A stretch of 64,000 bases of DNA from Prevotella sp. (lineage in GTDB: Bacteria; Bacteroidota; Bacteroidia; Bacteroidales; Bacteroidaceae): the NCBI GenBank assembly GCA_017471465.1, contig JAFUTI010000006.1, positions 1 to 64,000 of the forward strand, written 5' to 3'. Positions 8,165 through 15,746 of this stretch are shown here, in pieces. Positions within the stretch are counted from its first letter, which is position 1, and every line of letters starts with the position of its first letter. Below the pieces are notes generated by a model. It saw only the letters and a program-made list of their open reading frames with translations. It searched no databases and was not told where the DNA came from. Both the position numbers and the translations under genes were made by a program.

Positions 8165-10117
8165 ATGACTCAGAATTATGATGTAATCGTCATTGGCGGT
8201 GGGCATGCCGGCTGCGAGGCAGCAACGGCCTCGGCCAACATGGGGGCACGGACGCTGCTCATCACGATGGACATGAACAAGATTGCACAGATGTCGTGCA
8301 ACCCTGCCGTTGGCGGTATTGCCAAGGGGCAGATTGTGCGCGAGATTGACGCCCTGGGCGGACAGATGGGACTGGTGACCGACGCCACGGCCATCCAGTT
8401 CCGTATGCTGAACCGATCGAAGGGCCCTGCCGTATGGAGTCCTCGTGCACAGTGCGACCGAGGAAAGTTCATCTGGCAATGGAGAAAAGTGCTCGATGAA
8501 ACCGAGAATCTCGACATCTGGCAAGACCAGGTGGAGGAACTGTTGGTAGAGCGCGTCGCGATTCCGTCGGGACAGACCATACAGGCAGTAGGTGTGAGGA
8601 CGATATGGGGAGCCGAATTCAAGGCACCCTGCATCGTGCTGACAGCCGGAACATTCCTCAACGGACTGATGCACATCGGACGGCGGATGGTGAAAGGCGG
8701 ACGTATCGCCGAGCCTGCCGCCGAACGACTCACGGAGAGTATCACCCAGCACGGTATCCGCTCAGCTCGCATGAAAACCGGGACGCCTGTGCGTATAGAC
8801 AAGAGGAGCGTGCACTTTGAGGACATGACACGACAGGATGGCGAAAACGACTTCCACCGCTTCTCATACTTCGGTCAGAAAGAACCCAATGGCGAGCAAA
8901 ACAAGAGTGTGCGGCCCCTACCCCAACTGCCCTGCTGGGAGTGCTATACCAACCCAGCCGTTCACGAGACATTGCGGTCAGGACTAGCCGACTCGCCACT
9001 ATATAACGGTCAGATACAGTCGATAGGGCCACGCTACTGTCCGTCGATAGAGACAAAGCTCATGACATTCCCTGACCGCGAACAGCATCTGCTGTTCTTG
9101 GAGCCGGAAGGGACAGATACCAACGAGATGTACCTGAACGGCTTCTCGTCGTCGCTGCCTATGGATGTGCAGATAGCAGCCTTGAAGCATATTCATGCGC
9201 TGAGAGACGTAAAGGTCTATCGTCCTGGCTACGCTATAGAATACGATTTCTTTGACCCGACACAATTGGAGCACACGCTGGAATCAAAAATCGTCGGCGG
9301 GCTTTTTATGGCAGGACAAGTAAACGGCACTACGGGATACGAAGAGGCAGGCGGACAAGGAACATTGGCCGGCATCAACGCCGCAATGAAGTGCGGATCA
9401 AGGGGTAGCGGCAACGACATCGCGACACATAAGACATTCACGCTGGCCAGAGACGAAGCCTATATTGGTGTGCTGGTGGATGATCTGGTAACAAAAGGCG
9501 TCGACGAGCCCTACCGGATGTTCACATCAAGAGCCGAATATAGAATCCTACTCAGACAGGATGACGCCGACGCCAGGCTGACGGAGCGTGGATATGAGTT
9601 GGGTATCGTGAAAAGAGAGCGCTACGACTGGTGGCTCGAAAAGAAAAAACATATCGAAGAAATCGAAACTTTCTGCAATTCGTTTGCCATCAAACCACGA
9701 CTCATCAACGGGGCGTTGGAAGCCTTGGGATCCACCCCACTCCAATACGGCTGCAAACTGACCGACCTCATCAGTCGTCCGGAACTGTCGTTCAACAAAC
9801 TGGAAGATGCTATTCCCGAACTAAAAGAAATACTGAATAGACCGACAAATCGTCGCGAAGAAATCTGCGAGGCAGCCGAAATCCGTATCAAATACAAAGG
9901 GTATATTGAGCGCGAAAAACTTGTAGCTGAGAAGATGCACCGTTTGGAGAATATCCGTATTCGCGGACACTTCGACTACGAGAACCTCAGTGCCATATCG
10001 ACAGAAGCCCGACAGAAACTGGAACGCATACAGCCCGAGACACTGGCACAGGCAAGTCGCATCCCAGGCGTCTCGCCCAGCGACATCAACGCGATGCTGG
10101 TGCTGATGGGTCGATAG
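8165..10117 (+). CDS. mnmG: tRNA uridine-5-carboxymethylaminomethyl modification enzyme MnmG
   Basis: MnmG (GidA), 650 residues, works with MnmE to modify the wobble uridine of several tRNAs, using FAD and a methylene-folate. The FAD fold is at the N-terminus (VIVIGGGHAGCEAATASANMGARTLLIT). The two GidA signature regions are visible: GRGK-type segment here RSKGPAVWSPRAQCDRGKF, and GYEEAGGQGTLAGINAA near residue 400. The length is slightly above the usual 620-630. mnmG is often found near oriC in bacteria. The gene heads mnmG-apt-uvrC; a perfect parS-like palindrome starts directly at its stop codon. Confidence 0.97.
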   Translation: MTQNYDVIVIGGGHAGCEAATASANMGARTLLITMDMNKIAQMSCNPAVGGIAKGQIVREIDALGGQMGLVTDATAIQFRMLNRSKGPAVWSPRAQCDRGKFIWQWRKVLDETENLDIWQDQVEELLVERVAIPSGQTIQAVGVRTIWGAEFKAPCIVLTAGTFLNGLMHIGRRMVKGGRIAEPAAERLTESITQHGIRSARMKTGTPVRIDKRSVHFEDMTRQDGENDFHRFSYFGQKEPNGEQNKSVRPLPQLPCWECYTNPAVHETLRSGLADSPLYNGQIQSIGPRYCPSIETKLMTFPDREQHLLFLEPEGTDTNEMYLNGFSSSLPMDVQIAALKHIHALRDVKVYRPGYAIEYDFFDPTQLEHTLESKIVGGLFMAGQVNGTTGYEEAGGQGTLAGINAAMKCGSRGSGNDIATHKTFTLARDEAYIGVLVDDLVTKGVDEPYRMFTSRAEYRILLRQDDADARLTERGYELGIVKRERYDWWLEKKKHIEEIETFCNSFAIKPRLINGALEALGSTPLQYGCKLTDLISRPELSFNKLEDAIPELKEILNRPTNRREEICEAAEIRIKYKGYIEREKLVAEKMHRLENIRIRGHFDYENLSAISTEARQKLERIQPETLAQASRIPGVSPSDINAMLVLMGR

Positions 10118-10133
10118 TGTTTCACGTGAAACA
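10118..10133. other. parS-like ParB binding site 1
   Basis: TGTTTCACGTGAAACA is a perfect 16-bp palindrome, identical to the widely conserved chromosomal parS pattern TGTTnCACGTGAAACA. It lies between the mnmG stop and the apt start. parS nucleates ParB spreading and chromosome segregation, and such sites normally cluster around the replication origin. Confidence 0.88.
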
Positions 10134-10167
10134 AAAGACAATGTGTAACCAATATAACTAACTGAAA

Positions 10168-10695
10168 ATGAACAACAAAGTACTAATTGACAATCTAAGA
10201 TGCATCCCTGATTTTCCCAAAAAGGGCATCAACTTCCGTGACGTCACAACGCTCTACAAGAACGCCGAGTGCATGAAGATTATGGTAGAGGAGCTCTACG
10301 AGATTTACAAAGACAAAGGCATCACTAAAATCGTGGGCATCGAGAGTCGAGGCTTTGTGATGGCCGCCGCTCTTGCCGTCAAACTGGGTGCTGGCGTTGT
10401 GTTGGCCAGAAAACCAGGAAAACTCCCTTCCACCGTCATTAAGGAATCTTTCTCGAAGGAATATGGTGTTGACACCATCGAGATGCACATTGACTCCATC
10501 AACGAGAACGACGTCGTACTGATACACGACGACCTGCTGGCAACGGGAGGCACCGCTAAAGCCGCCTACAAACTAGTACAGCATTTCCACCCGAAGAAGG
10601 TCTACATGAACTTTATCATCGAAATCACCGACGAAGGCTTGCACGGCCGCGATGAATTCAAAGGCATCGACCTAACAACACTGTTAACCATTTGA
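10168..10695 (+). CDS. apt: Adenine phosphoribosyltransferase
   Basis: This 175-residue enzyme makes AMP from adenine and PRPP in purine salvage. The PRPP-binding motif VVLIHDDLLATGGTAKAA is at about residues 112-129. The N-terminal LRCIPDFPKKGINFRDVTTL and KIVGIESRGFVMAAALA are family signatures. Length is standard. The gene lies between mnmG and uvrC with parS-like sites on both sides (10118-10133 and 10697-10710). Those sites leave only 50 and 22 bp for other signals, so co-transcription with mnmG seems likely. Confidence 0.96.
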   Translation: MNNKVLIDNLRCIPDFPKKGINFRDVTTLYKNAECMKIMVEELYEIYKDKGITKIVGIESRGFVMAAALAVKLGAGVVLARKPGKLPSTVIKESFSKEYGVDTIEMHIDSINENDVVLIHDDLLATGGTAKAAYKLVQHFHPKKVYMNFIIEITDEGLHGRDEFKGIDLTTLLTI

Positions 10696-10696
10696 C

Positions 10697-10710
10697 GTTC
10701 CACGTGGAAC
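10697..10710. other. parS-like ParB binding site 2
   Basis: GTTCCACGTGGAAC is a perfect 14-bp palindrome. With its flanks it reads CGTTCCACGTGGAACA, one base from the parS variant TGTTCCACGTGGAACA. It lies in the apt-uvrC gap, 578 bp from site 1 (centre to centre). Confidence 0.82.
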
Positions 10711-10717
10711 AAAGAAG

Positions 10718-12544
10718 ATGACAAAGGAAGAAAACGAGAAGCGCCTGGAGCACCTGAAGGGTATTGTCAGCCGTTTGCCCGACAAGCCCGGCAGTTACCA
10801 GTTCTACGACGAAGACCACACTATTATCTACGTGGGTAAGGCGAAGAACCTCAAGTCGAGGGTCTCGTCTTACTTCCACACAGAGGTGGATCGTTTTAAG
10901 ACCAAAGTGCTGGTGTCGAAGATTCACGACATCTCATACACCGTCGTGAACACAGAAGAGGACGCTTTGTTGTTGGAGAACTCACTCATCAAGAAGTACA
11001 ATCCTCGCTACAATGTGTTGCTGAAGGACGGCAAGACCTACCCCTCCATCTGTGTCACCAACGAATATTTCCCACGCATCTTCAAGACCCGCACCATCAA
11101 CAAGAAATGGGGCACCTACTACGGCCCCTACTCTCATGTCGGGAGTATGTACGCCGTGCTGGACATCATCAAGGAGCTATATCACCCGCGAACCTGTCGC
11201 CAACCCATCACAAAGGAGGGCGTCGAGACGGGTAAATATAAGGTTTGTCTCGACTACCACATCAAGAAATGCATGGGACCATGCGTGGGGAAACAGAGCT
11301 ACGAAGCCTACCAGAAAAATATGCTCCAGGCACGCGAAATCCTGAAAGGAAATACGCGCCAAATCCTTCGCGATCTGAAGGACGAAATGTTGCTTCTGGC
11401 CGACCAATTAAGGTTTGAAGAGGCCGAGGAAGTGAAGCGGAAATACCTGGCCTTAGACACATTCGTAAGCAAGAGCGAGGTGGTGAGTCACACCATCAGC
11501 AACGTCGATGTCTTTTCCATCACGTCGGATGAAAAGATGGCCTACATCAACTACCTACACGTATCGAACGGCAGCGTCAACCAGAGCTTTACTATTGAGT
11601 ACAAGAAGAAGCTCCAGGAGAGCGACGAAGAGCTGCTTCAACTGGGTATCGTCGAGCTGCGAGAGCGCTTTCAGAGCGATGCAAAAGAGATTATCGTGCC
11701 CGTCGAGATCGACGTCGAACTAGAGGATGTGACGTATACAATACCTCAACGCGGAGACAAGAAAACGCTGTTAGACCTGTCCGTCATGAACGGCAAGCAG
11801 TACAAGTTCGACCGACTCAAGCAGGCCGAGAAACCGAACCCAGAACAGAAGCAGACGCGCCTGATGAAAGAGCTACAGGAGAAGCTCCACCTACCCACCC
11901 TGCCCTACCATATTGAGTGCTTCGACAACTCGAATATATCAGGTACAGATGCAGTCGCAGCATGTGTAGTTTTCAAGGGTATGAAGCCCAGTAAGAAAGA
12001 CTACAAGCGCTTCAACATCAAGACCGTCGTGGGGCCTGATGACTATGCGTCGATGAAGGAGGTTGTTCACCGGCGATACCAACGACTTGTAACGGAAGAA
12101 GAACCGCTGCCAGACCTTATTGTGGCTGATGGCGGCAAAGGGCAGATGGAGGTTATCCGCCAAGTGATTCAAGACGAGCTGCACCTCGATATTCCTATTG
12201 CCGGCCTCGCCAAAAACGACCGCCACCGTACTAACGAACTGCTCTACGGTTTTCCGCCCATGAGCGTCCAGCTGAAGACAGACAGCGAGCTTTTCCATGT
12301 GCTGACACAATTGCAGGACGAGGTTCATCGTTTTGCCATCGAATTCCACAGAAACAAGCGCTCCAAGCGTGCTTTGGAGTCAGAGCTTGACAGCATAGCA
12401 GGTATTGGCGAAAAAACGCGTGACGGGCTTCTAAATGTCCTTAAATCGGTTCGCAGGATACGGGAGGCCGACGAGGAAACGCTGGCGTCTGTCGTGGGGC
12501 CCGCAAAGGCGCACATCGTCTACCATTATTTCCATAGGGAGTGA
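10718..12544 (+). CDS. uvrC: Excinuclease ABC subunit UvrC
   Basis: UvrC, 608 residues, makes both incisions in nucleotide excision repair when loaded by UvrB. The GIY-YIG nuclease is N-terminal (PGSYQFYDEDHTIIYVGKAKNLKSRVSSYF). The UVR motif that contacts UvrB is in QLRFEEAEEVKRKY near residue 230. The RNase H-like 5' nuclease shows IECFDNSNISGTDAVAACVVF and LPDLIVADGGKGQM, and the helix-hairpin-helix pair is at the C-terminus (SIAGIGEKTRDGLLNVL, LASVVGPAKAHIVYHYF). The length and domain order are normal. It is the last gene of the mnmG-apt-uvrC run, starting 22 bp after apt. Confidence 0.97.
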   Translation: MTKEENEKRLEHLKGIVSRLPDKPGSYQFYDEDHTIIYVGKAKNLKSRVSSYFHTEVDRFKTKVLVSKIHDISYTVVNTEEDALLLENSLIKKYNPRYNVLLKDGKTYPSICVTNEYFPRIFKTRTINKKWGTYYGPYSHVGSMYAVLDIIKELYHPRTCRQPITKEGVETGKYKVCLDYHIKKCMGPCVGKQSYEAYQKNMLQAREILKGNTRQILRDLKDEMLLLADQLRFEEAEEVKRKYLALDTFVSKSEVVSHTISNVDVFSITSDEKMAYINYLHVSNGSVNQSFTIEYKKKLQESDEELLQLGIVELRERFQSDAKEIIVPVEIDVELEDVTYTIPQRGDKKTLLDLSVMNGKQYKFDRLKQAEKPNPEQKQTRLMKELQEKLHLPTLPYHIECFDNSNISGTDAVAACVVFKGMKPSKKDYKRFNIKTVVGPDDYASMKEVVHRRYQRLVTEEEPLPDLIVADGGKGQMEVIRQVIQDELHLDIPIAGLAKNDRHRTNELLYGFPPMSVQLKTDSELFHVLTQLQDEVHRFAIEFHRNKRSKRALESELDSIAGIGEKTRDGLLNVLKSVRRIREADEETLASVVGPAKAHIVYHYFHRE

Positions 12545-12599
12545 GTGGCCTATACAGTGTTACAGCTCCAGAATCAATTGTGGATTATTGAAATGAAAC

Positions 12600-12635
12600 C
12601 TACATATATATATATTACAATATATATAAATGTAG
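12600..12635. repeat. AT-rich imperfect palindrome
   Basis: CTACAT followed by alternating AT, then a mirror run ending ATGTAG, makes a 36-bp near-palindrome in the uvrC-dtd gap. It may end uvrC transcription or be a simple AT-repeat hairpin; there is no T-tract to decide. Confidence 0.5.
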
Positions 12636-12702
12636 TAAAATTATTAATATTTGAAATAGTATTTCAAGAACAGTAATGCTATGACAAGTGTAGCAAAATA
12701 AA

Positions 12703-12734
12703 TTTGGCGTTATCAAAAATAATAATTATCTTTG
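12703..12734 (+). promoter_or_regulatory. Promoter of dtd, almost leaderless
   Basis: TTTG (12703-12706), 20 bp, TATCTTTG (12727-12734). The dtd ATG at 12740 lies only 5 nt after the box, at about the expected transcription start. Confidence 0.85.
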
Positions 12735-12739
12735 CAGCC

Positions 12740-13192
12740 ATGAGAGCAGTCATACAGCGAGTAAAGTACGCCAGCGTCACCATCGACGGAAATGTGAAAA
12801 GCCATATCGGACAGGGTTATCTGATTCTGCTCGGCGTCTGCGACGAGGACGCACTGGAGGATGTCGACTGGTTGGTAAAAAAGATAGCCAATCTGCGCGT
12901 GTTTGGTGACGAAAACGACGTGATGAACCGCTCGATCCTCGATGTCGGAGGCGAGGCGCTGGTCGTGAGCCAGTTCACGCTCTACGCCAGTTACAAGAAA
13001 GGCAACAGGCCCAGCTGGTTCCGTGCCGGTTCTCACGAGCACTCTATCCCACTCTACGAGGCCTTCTGCACTCAGCTTTCCGAGGCCATTGGCAACCCCG
13101 TCGGTACGGGTGAATTTGGAGCTGACATGAAGGTGGAACTGCTGAATGACGGCCCCGTCACCATCTGTATGGATACAAAAAACAAGGAATAA
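12740..13192 (+). CDS. dtd: D-aminoacyl-tRNA deacylase
   Basis: Dtd (150 residues) hydrolyses D-amino acids, and mis-charged glycine, from tRNA. The start MRAVIQRVKYASVTIDG is the family N-terminus, so the ATG at 12740 is right; a longer frame from 12704 would begin upstream of the promoter's -7 box. The signature SQFTLYASYKKGNRPSW (SQFTL motif) and the C-terminal NDGPVTICMDT (NxGPVT motif with the cross-subunit Gly-Pro) are both present. The gene heads a unit of four: dtd, a small membrane protein, a MazG-like enzyme and deoC, with gaps or overlaps of 4 bp. The mRNA appears to begin at or next to the start codon. Confidence 0.96.
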   Translation: MRAVIQRVKYASVTIDGNVKSHIGQGYLILLGVCDEDALEDVDWLVKKIANLRVFGDENDVMNRSILDVGGEALVVSQFTLYASYKKGNRPSWFRAGSHEHSIPLYEAFCTQLSEAIGNPVGTGEFGADMKVELLNDGPVTICMDTKNKE

Positions 13193-13196
13193 AACG

Positions 13197-13445
13197 ATGA
13201 AGAAATACTTAAGAGAAATAGAGATATCAGGTATCATCCTAATGTTCATCGGCTGTATCATGCACCGCTTCATGGATATCAGCGGAGGCGTCTACGTCTG
13301 CAGCGTGGGTCTGATCTTGTGGCTTGTCAACTTGCTCTACAAGGCCTTCCACTGGAAGGAATATGAACGCGACAACAAGCAGAATATCATCATGATGATT
13401 GCTGTCATTATCATGTTATTCATATTGATATACGCAAAGTTATGA
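13197..13445 (+). CDS. Small membrane protein, function unknown
   Basis: An 82-residue protein starting MKKYLREIEISG. It has hydrophobic stretches at about residues 11-24 and 31-49 and a final one at about 63-81, with a charged segment (FHWKEYERDNKQN) before the last. This gives two or three inner-membrane helices. I do not recognise a family. It sits 4 bp after dtd and shares ATGA with the MazG-like gene, so its translation is probably coupled to both neighbours. Confidence 0.7.
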   Translation: MKKYLREIEISGIILMFIGCIMHRFMDISGGVYVCSVGLILWLVNLLYKAFHWKEYERDNKQNIIMMIAVIIMLFILIYAKL

Positions 13446-13768
13446 CGATACGTGAGGCACAGGAGGCAGTTGACAGCTGGATCAAGGAGTACGGCGTGCG
13501 CTACTTCTCAGAACTGACGAATATGGCTGTTCTGACTGAGGAAGTGGGCGAACTGGCGCGTGTGATAGCCCGGAAATACGGTGACCAGAGTTTCAAGGCT
13601 GGTGAAAAAGAGAACCTTGGCGAAGAGATGGCCGACGTACTGTGGGTGCTGATCTGCCTTGCCAACCAGACGGGTGTCGACCTGAACGAAGAACTACTGA
13701 AATCCATTGATAAAAAGACAAGAAGAGATGCCCTTCGGCATATAGAAAATCCTAAACTTAAAGCTTAA
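13442..13768 (+). CDS. MazG-like nucleotide pyrophosphohydrolase
   Basis: A 108-residue all-alpha NTP pyrophosphatase. The metal-binding motif is visible as EEVGEL (EExxE) near residue 30 and EEMADV (ExxD) near residue 62. The short form resembles the single-domain MazG-like enzymes that clean aberrant or excess (d)NTPs. Its ATG overlaps the stop of the preceding membrane-protein gene by 4 bp (ATGA). The next gene deoC, 4 bp downstream, also belongs to nucleotide breakdown, which fits a house-cleaning role; the exact substrate is unknown. Confidence 0.88.
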   Translation: MTIREAQEAVDSWIKEYGVRYFSELTNMAVLTEEVGELARVIARKYGDQSFKAGEKENLGEEMADVLWVLICLANQTGVDLNEELLKSIDKKTRRDALRHIENPKLKA

Positions 13769-13772
13769 TATT

Positions 13773-14663
13773 ATGGCAGAAAAAACAAGAATCGAAGAAA
13801 TGTTGTCTAAGTACAACCTCGACATCAGTGACCAGGAAGTGAAAGAAGCGGTTAAGGAAATCATTGCCACAAAAGTGCATGAGAACGACACCCCTGAAGT
13901 GAAGAAATTCCTGATGGGAAGCGTCGAACTGACAACCTTGAAAACAACCGACAGCGAGACCAGCGTGATGGCCTTCACCGAGAAGGTCAATCAGTTCGAA
14001 GAGGCATACCCCACCCTGCCCCATGTAGCCACCATCTGCGTCTATCCGAAATTCGCAAAAGTGGTCAGCGAAACCCTGGAGGTCGACGGTGTGGAGATAG
14101 CGTGCGTCAGCGGCTCATTCCCTAGTTCACAGTCGCTCATCGAGGTAAAGACCGTTGAGACGTCGCTGGCTGTCAAAGACGGTGCCACAGAGATTGACAT
14201 CGTGATGAACGTCGGTGCATTCTTAGAGGGCGACTACGAAACGGTATGCGACGAAATTCAGCAGCAGAAAGAGGCTTGCGGCGACAAGGCCATGAAGGTC
14301 ATCTTAGAGACTGGCTGCCTGAAGACGGCACAGAACGTCAAGACCGCCTCACTGCTGTCAATGTACAGCGGAGCCGACTACATCAAGACCTCTACAGGCA
14401 AGCTGGAACCCGCAGCCACACCTGAGGCTGCTTACGTCATGTGCCAGGCCATTAAGGAATACTACAATGAAACGGGTGTACAGATTGGTTTCAAGCCCGC
14501 TGGCGGCCTCAACAGCGTGATGGATGCACTGATATACTACACGATAGTCAAAGAGGTTCTAGGCGAAAAATGGCTTACCAACAAATGGTTCCGCATGGGA
14601 ACCAGCCGATTGGCAAACCTACTGCTGAGCGAAGTGATTGGTGAGGAGACGAAATTCTTCTAA
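13773..14663 (+). CDS. deoC: Deoxyribose-phosphate aldolase
   Basis: DeoC (296 residues) cleaves 2-deoxyribose 5-phosphate to glyceraldehyde 3-phosphate and acetaldehyde in deoxynucleoside catabolism. The Schiff-base Lys lies in YIKTSTGKL near residue 208, and the second conserved Lys in IGFKPAGGL near 239. GATEIDIVMNVGAFLEGDYE is a family signature. It is longer than the E. coli enzyme (about 260) because of an N-terminal helical region, as is usual for Bacteroidota. It ends the dtd unit, and converges with the polyprenyl synthase gene, 18 bp away. Confidence 0.95.
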   Translation: MAEKTRIEEMLSKYNLDISDQEVKEAVKEIIATKVHENDTPEVKKFLMGSVELTTLKTTDSETSVMAFTEKVNQFEEAYPTLPHVATICVYPKFAKVVSETLEVDGVEIACVSGSFPSSQSLIEVKTVETSLAVKDGATEIDIVMNVGAFLEGDYETVCDEIQQQKEACGDKAMKVILETGCLKTAQNVKTASLLSMYSGADYIKTSTGKLEPAATPEAAYVMCQAIKEYYNETGVQIGFKPAGGLNSVMDALIYYTIVKEVLGEKWLTNKWFRMGTSRLANLLLSEVIGEETKFF

Positions 14664-14681
14664 TTACCATTCAACAGCACA

Positions 14682-15659
14682 TTAATAGTTGCGCTGTATA
14701 ACGTAGTCCAGATAGGCGGTCAGGGCATCCTTGATCGCCTTTTCCCTGACATAATTGTCAATGAAGGTGCGCGCTTCACGACCTATCTCCTCCATCTTCT
14801 GCTCGGCATATTCTATACCGCCCTGTTCTTTGGTAAACTCCACCAGGACAGCTATTTCATCAGAATTGACAGTTCCATTCTTCACTTTACGTGCAAGCGT
14901 CTGCATCGACTCCAGGTGGCTGTTATTCAGGGCGTAGATAACCGGCAACGTCAGCTTACCCTCAACCATATCGTTACCCGTCGGTTTGCCTATCTCTTTG
15001 GAATCGAAATAGTCGAAGATATCATCACGAATCTGGAAAATCATACCAATATTCTGGCCGAATTTGGCGGCTGCAGCGATCGCCTCCTCAGAGGCACCTG
15101 CCGATAGTGCTCCTATCTTTGCACATCCCTCAAACAAGGCGGCTGTCTTGTTGTTAATTATCTGATAATAAACGTCCTCCGAAAAATCCTGATTCTGTAT
15201 GTTCGACAACTGCAGTATCTCACCCGCTGCCAAGGTACGGCCTAACTCCGCCAAAAGTTGTATAACCCTCTGATTATCAGTGAGAGACACTCTCAGCAAA
15301 GCAGTAGAAAGGATATAGTCGCCTACCAGTACCGCTACTTTATTGTCATACGTGGCATTGACAGAGGCCTGACCGCGACGCTCACTGCTCTCATCAACCA
15401 CATCGTCATGAACCAAAGAGGCTGTATGCAGAAGTTCAAGGCCAACAGCGGCATTCTGCGTCACCTGTGAAACCCGACCGAAATTCTTGGCCATCAAAAG
15501 AATCAGTATCGGACGCATACGCTTGCCGCCACGCTGACGGATATGTGTAAGTGCAGAACCGAGGAGGCCGTCATTGTGAGTCAGCGAATCATTAAACAAC
15601 TGCACAAAGTCTGACAAATCCTGCTCTATAGGATGCTTGATGAGAGATAAATAATCCAT
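14682..15659 (-). CDS. Polyprenyl diphosphate synthase
   Basis: This 325-residue all-trans prenyltransferase extends farnesyl diphosphate with isopentenyl units, most likely to make the side chain of menaquinone. The first Asp-rich motif is LVHDDVVDESSERRG (DDxxD), and the second QIRDDIFDYFDSKEIGKPTGND. The GKRMRPIL motif binds the substrate diphosphate. I chose the ATG at 15659 (MDYLSLIKHP); the longer frame begins with TTG overlapping the -7 box. A menaquinone role fits the anaerobic fumarate respiration encoded at 1.7-5.2 kb. Chain length cannot be read with confidence. Confidence 0.92.
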   Translation of the reverse strand: MDYLSLIKHPIEQDLSDFVQLFNDSLTHNDGLLGSALTHIRQRGGKRMRPILILLMAKNFGRVSQVTQNAAVGLELLHTASLVHDDVVDESSERRGQASVNATYDNKVAVLVGDYILSTALLRVSLTDNQRVIQLLAELGRTLAAGEILQLSNIQNQDFSEDVYYQIINNKTAALFEGCAKIGALSAGASEEAIAAAAKFGQNIGMIFQIRDDIFDYFDSKEIGKPTGNDMVEGKLTLPVIYALNNSHLESMQTLARKVKNGTVNSDEIAVLVEFTKEQGGIEYAEQKMEEIGREARTFIDNYVREKAIKDALTAYLDYVIQRNY

Positions 15660-15677
15660 AATAATAGAATTTTGTGA

Positions 15678-15685
15678 CAAAATTA
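15678..15685 (-). promoter_or_regulatory. -7 box of the polyprenyl synthase gene
   Basis: TAATTTTG on the minus strand, 18 nt before the chosen ATG. No good -33 TTTG was seen. polA is divergent from here. Confidence 0.55.
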
Positions 15686-15746
15686 GTGAAAAACTTCGGA
15701 TAATGAGAAATTTTTTAGTAATTTTACGCGAAAATTCTCACTTGTT

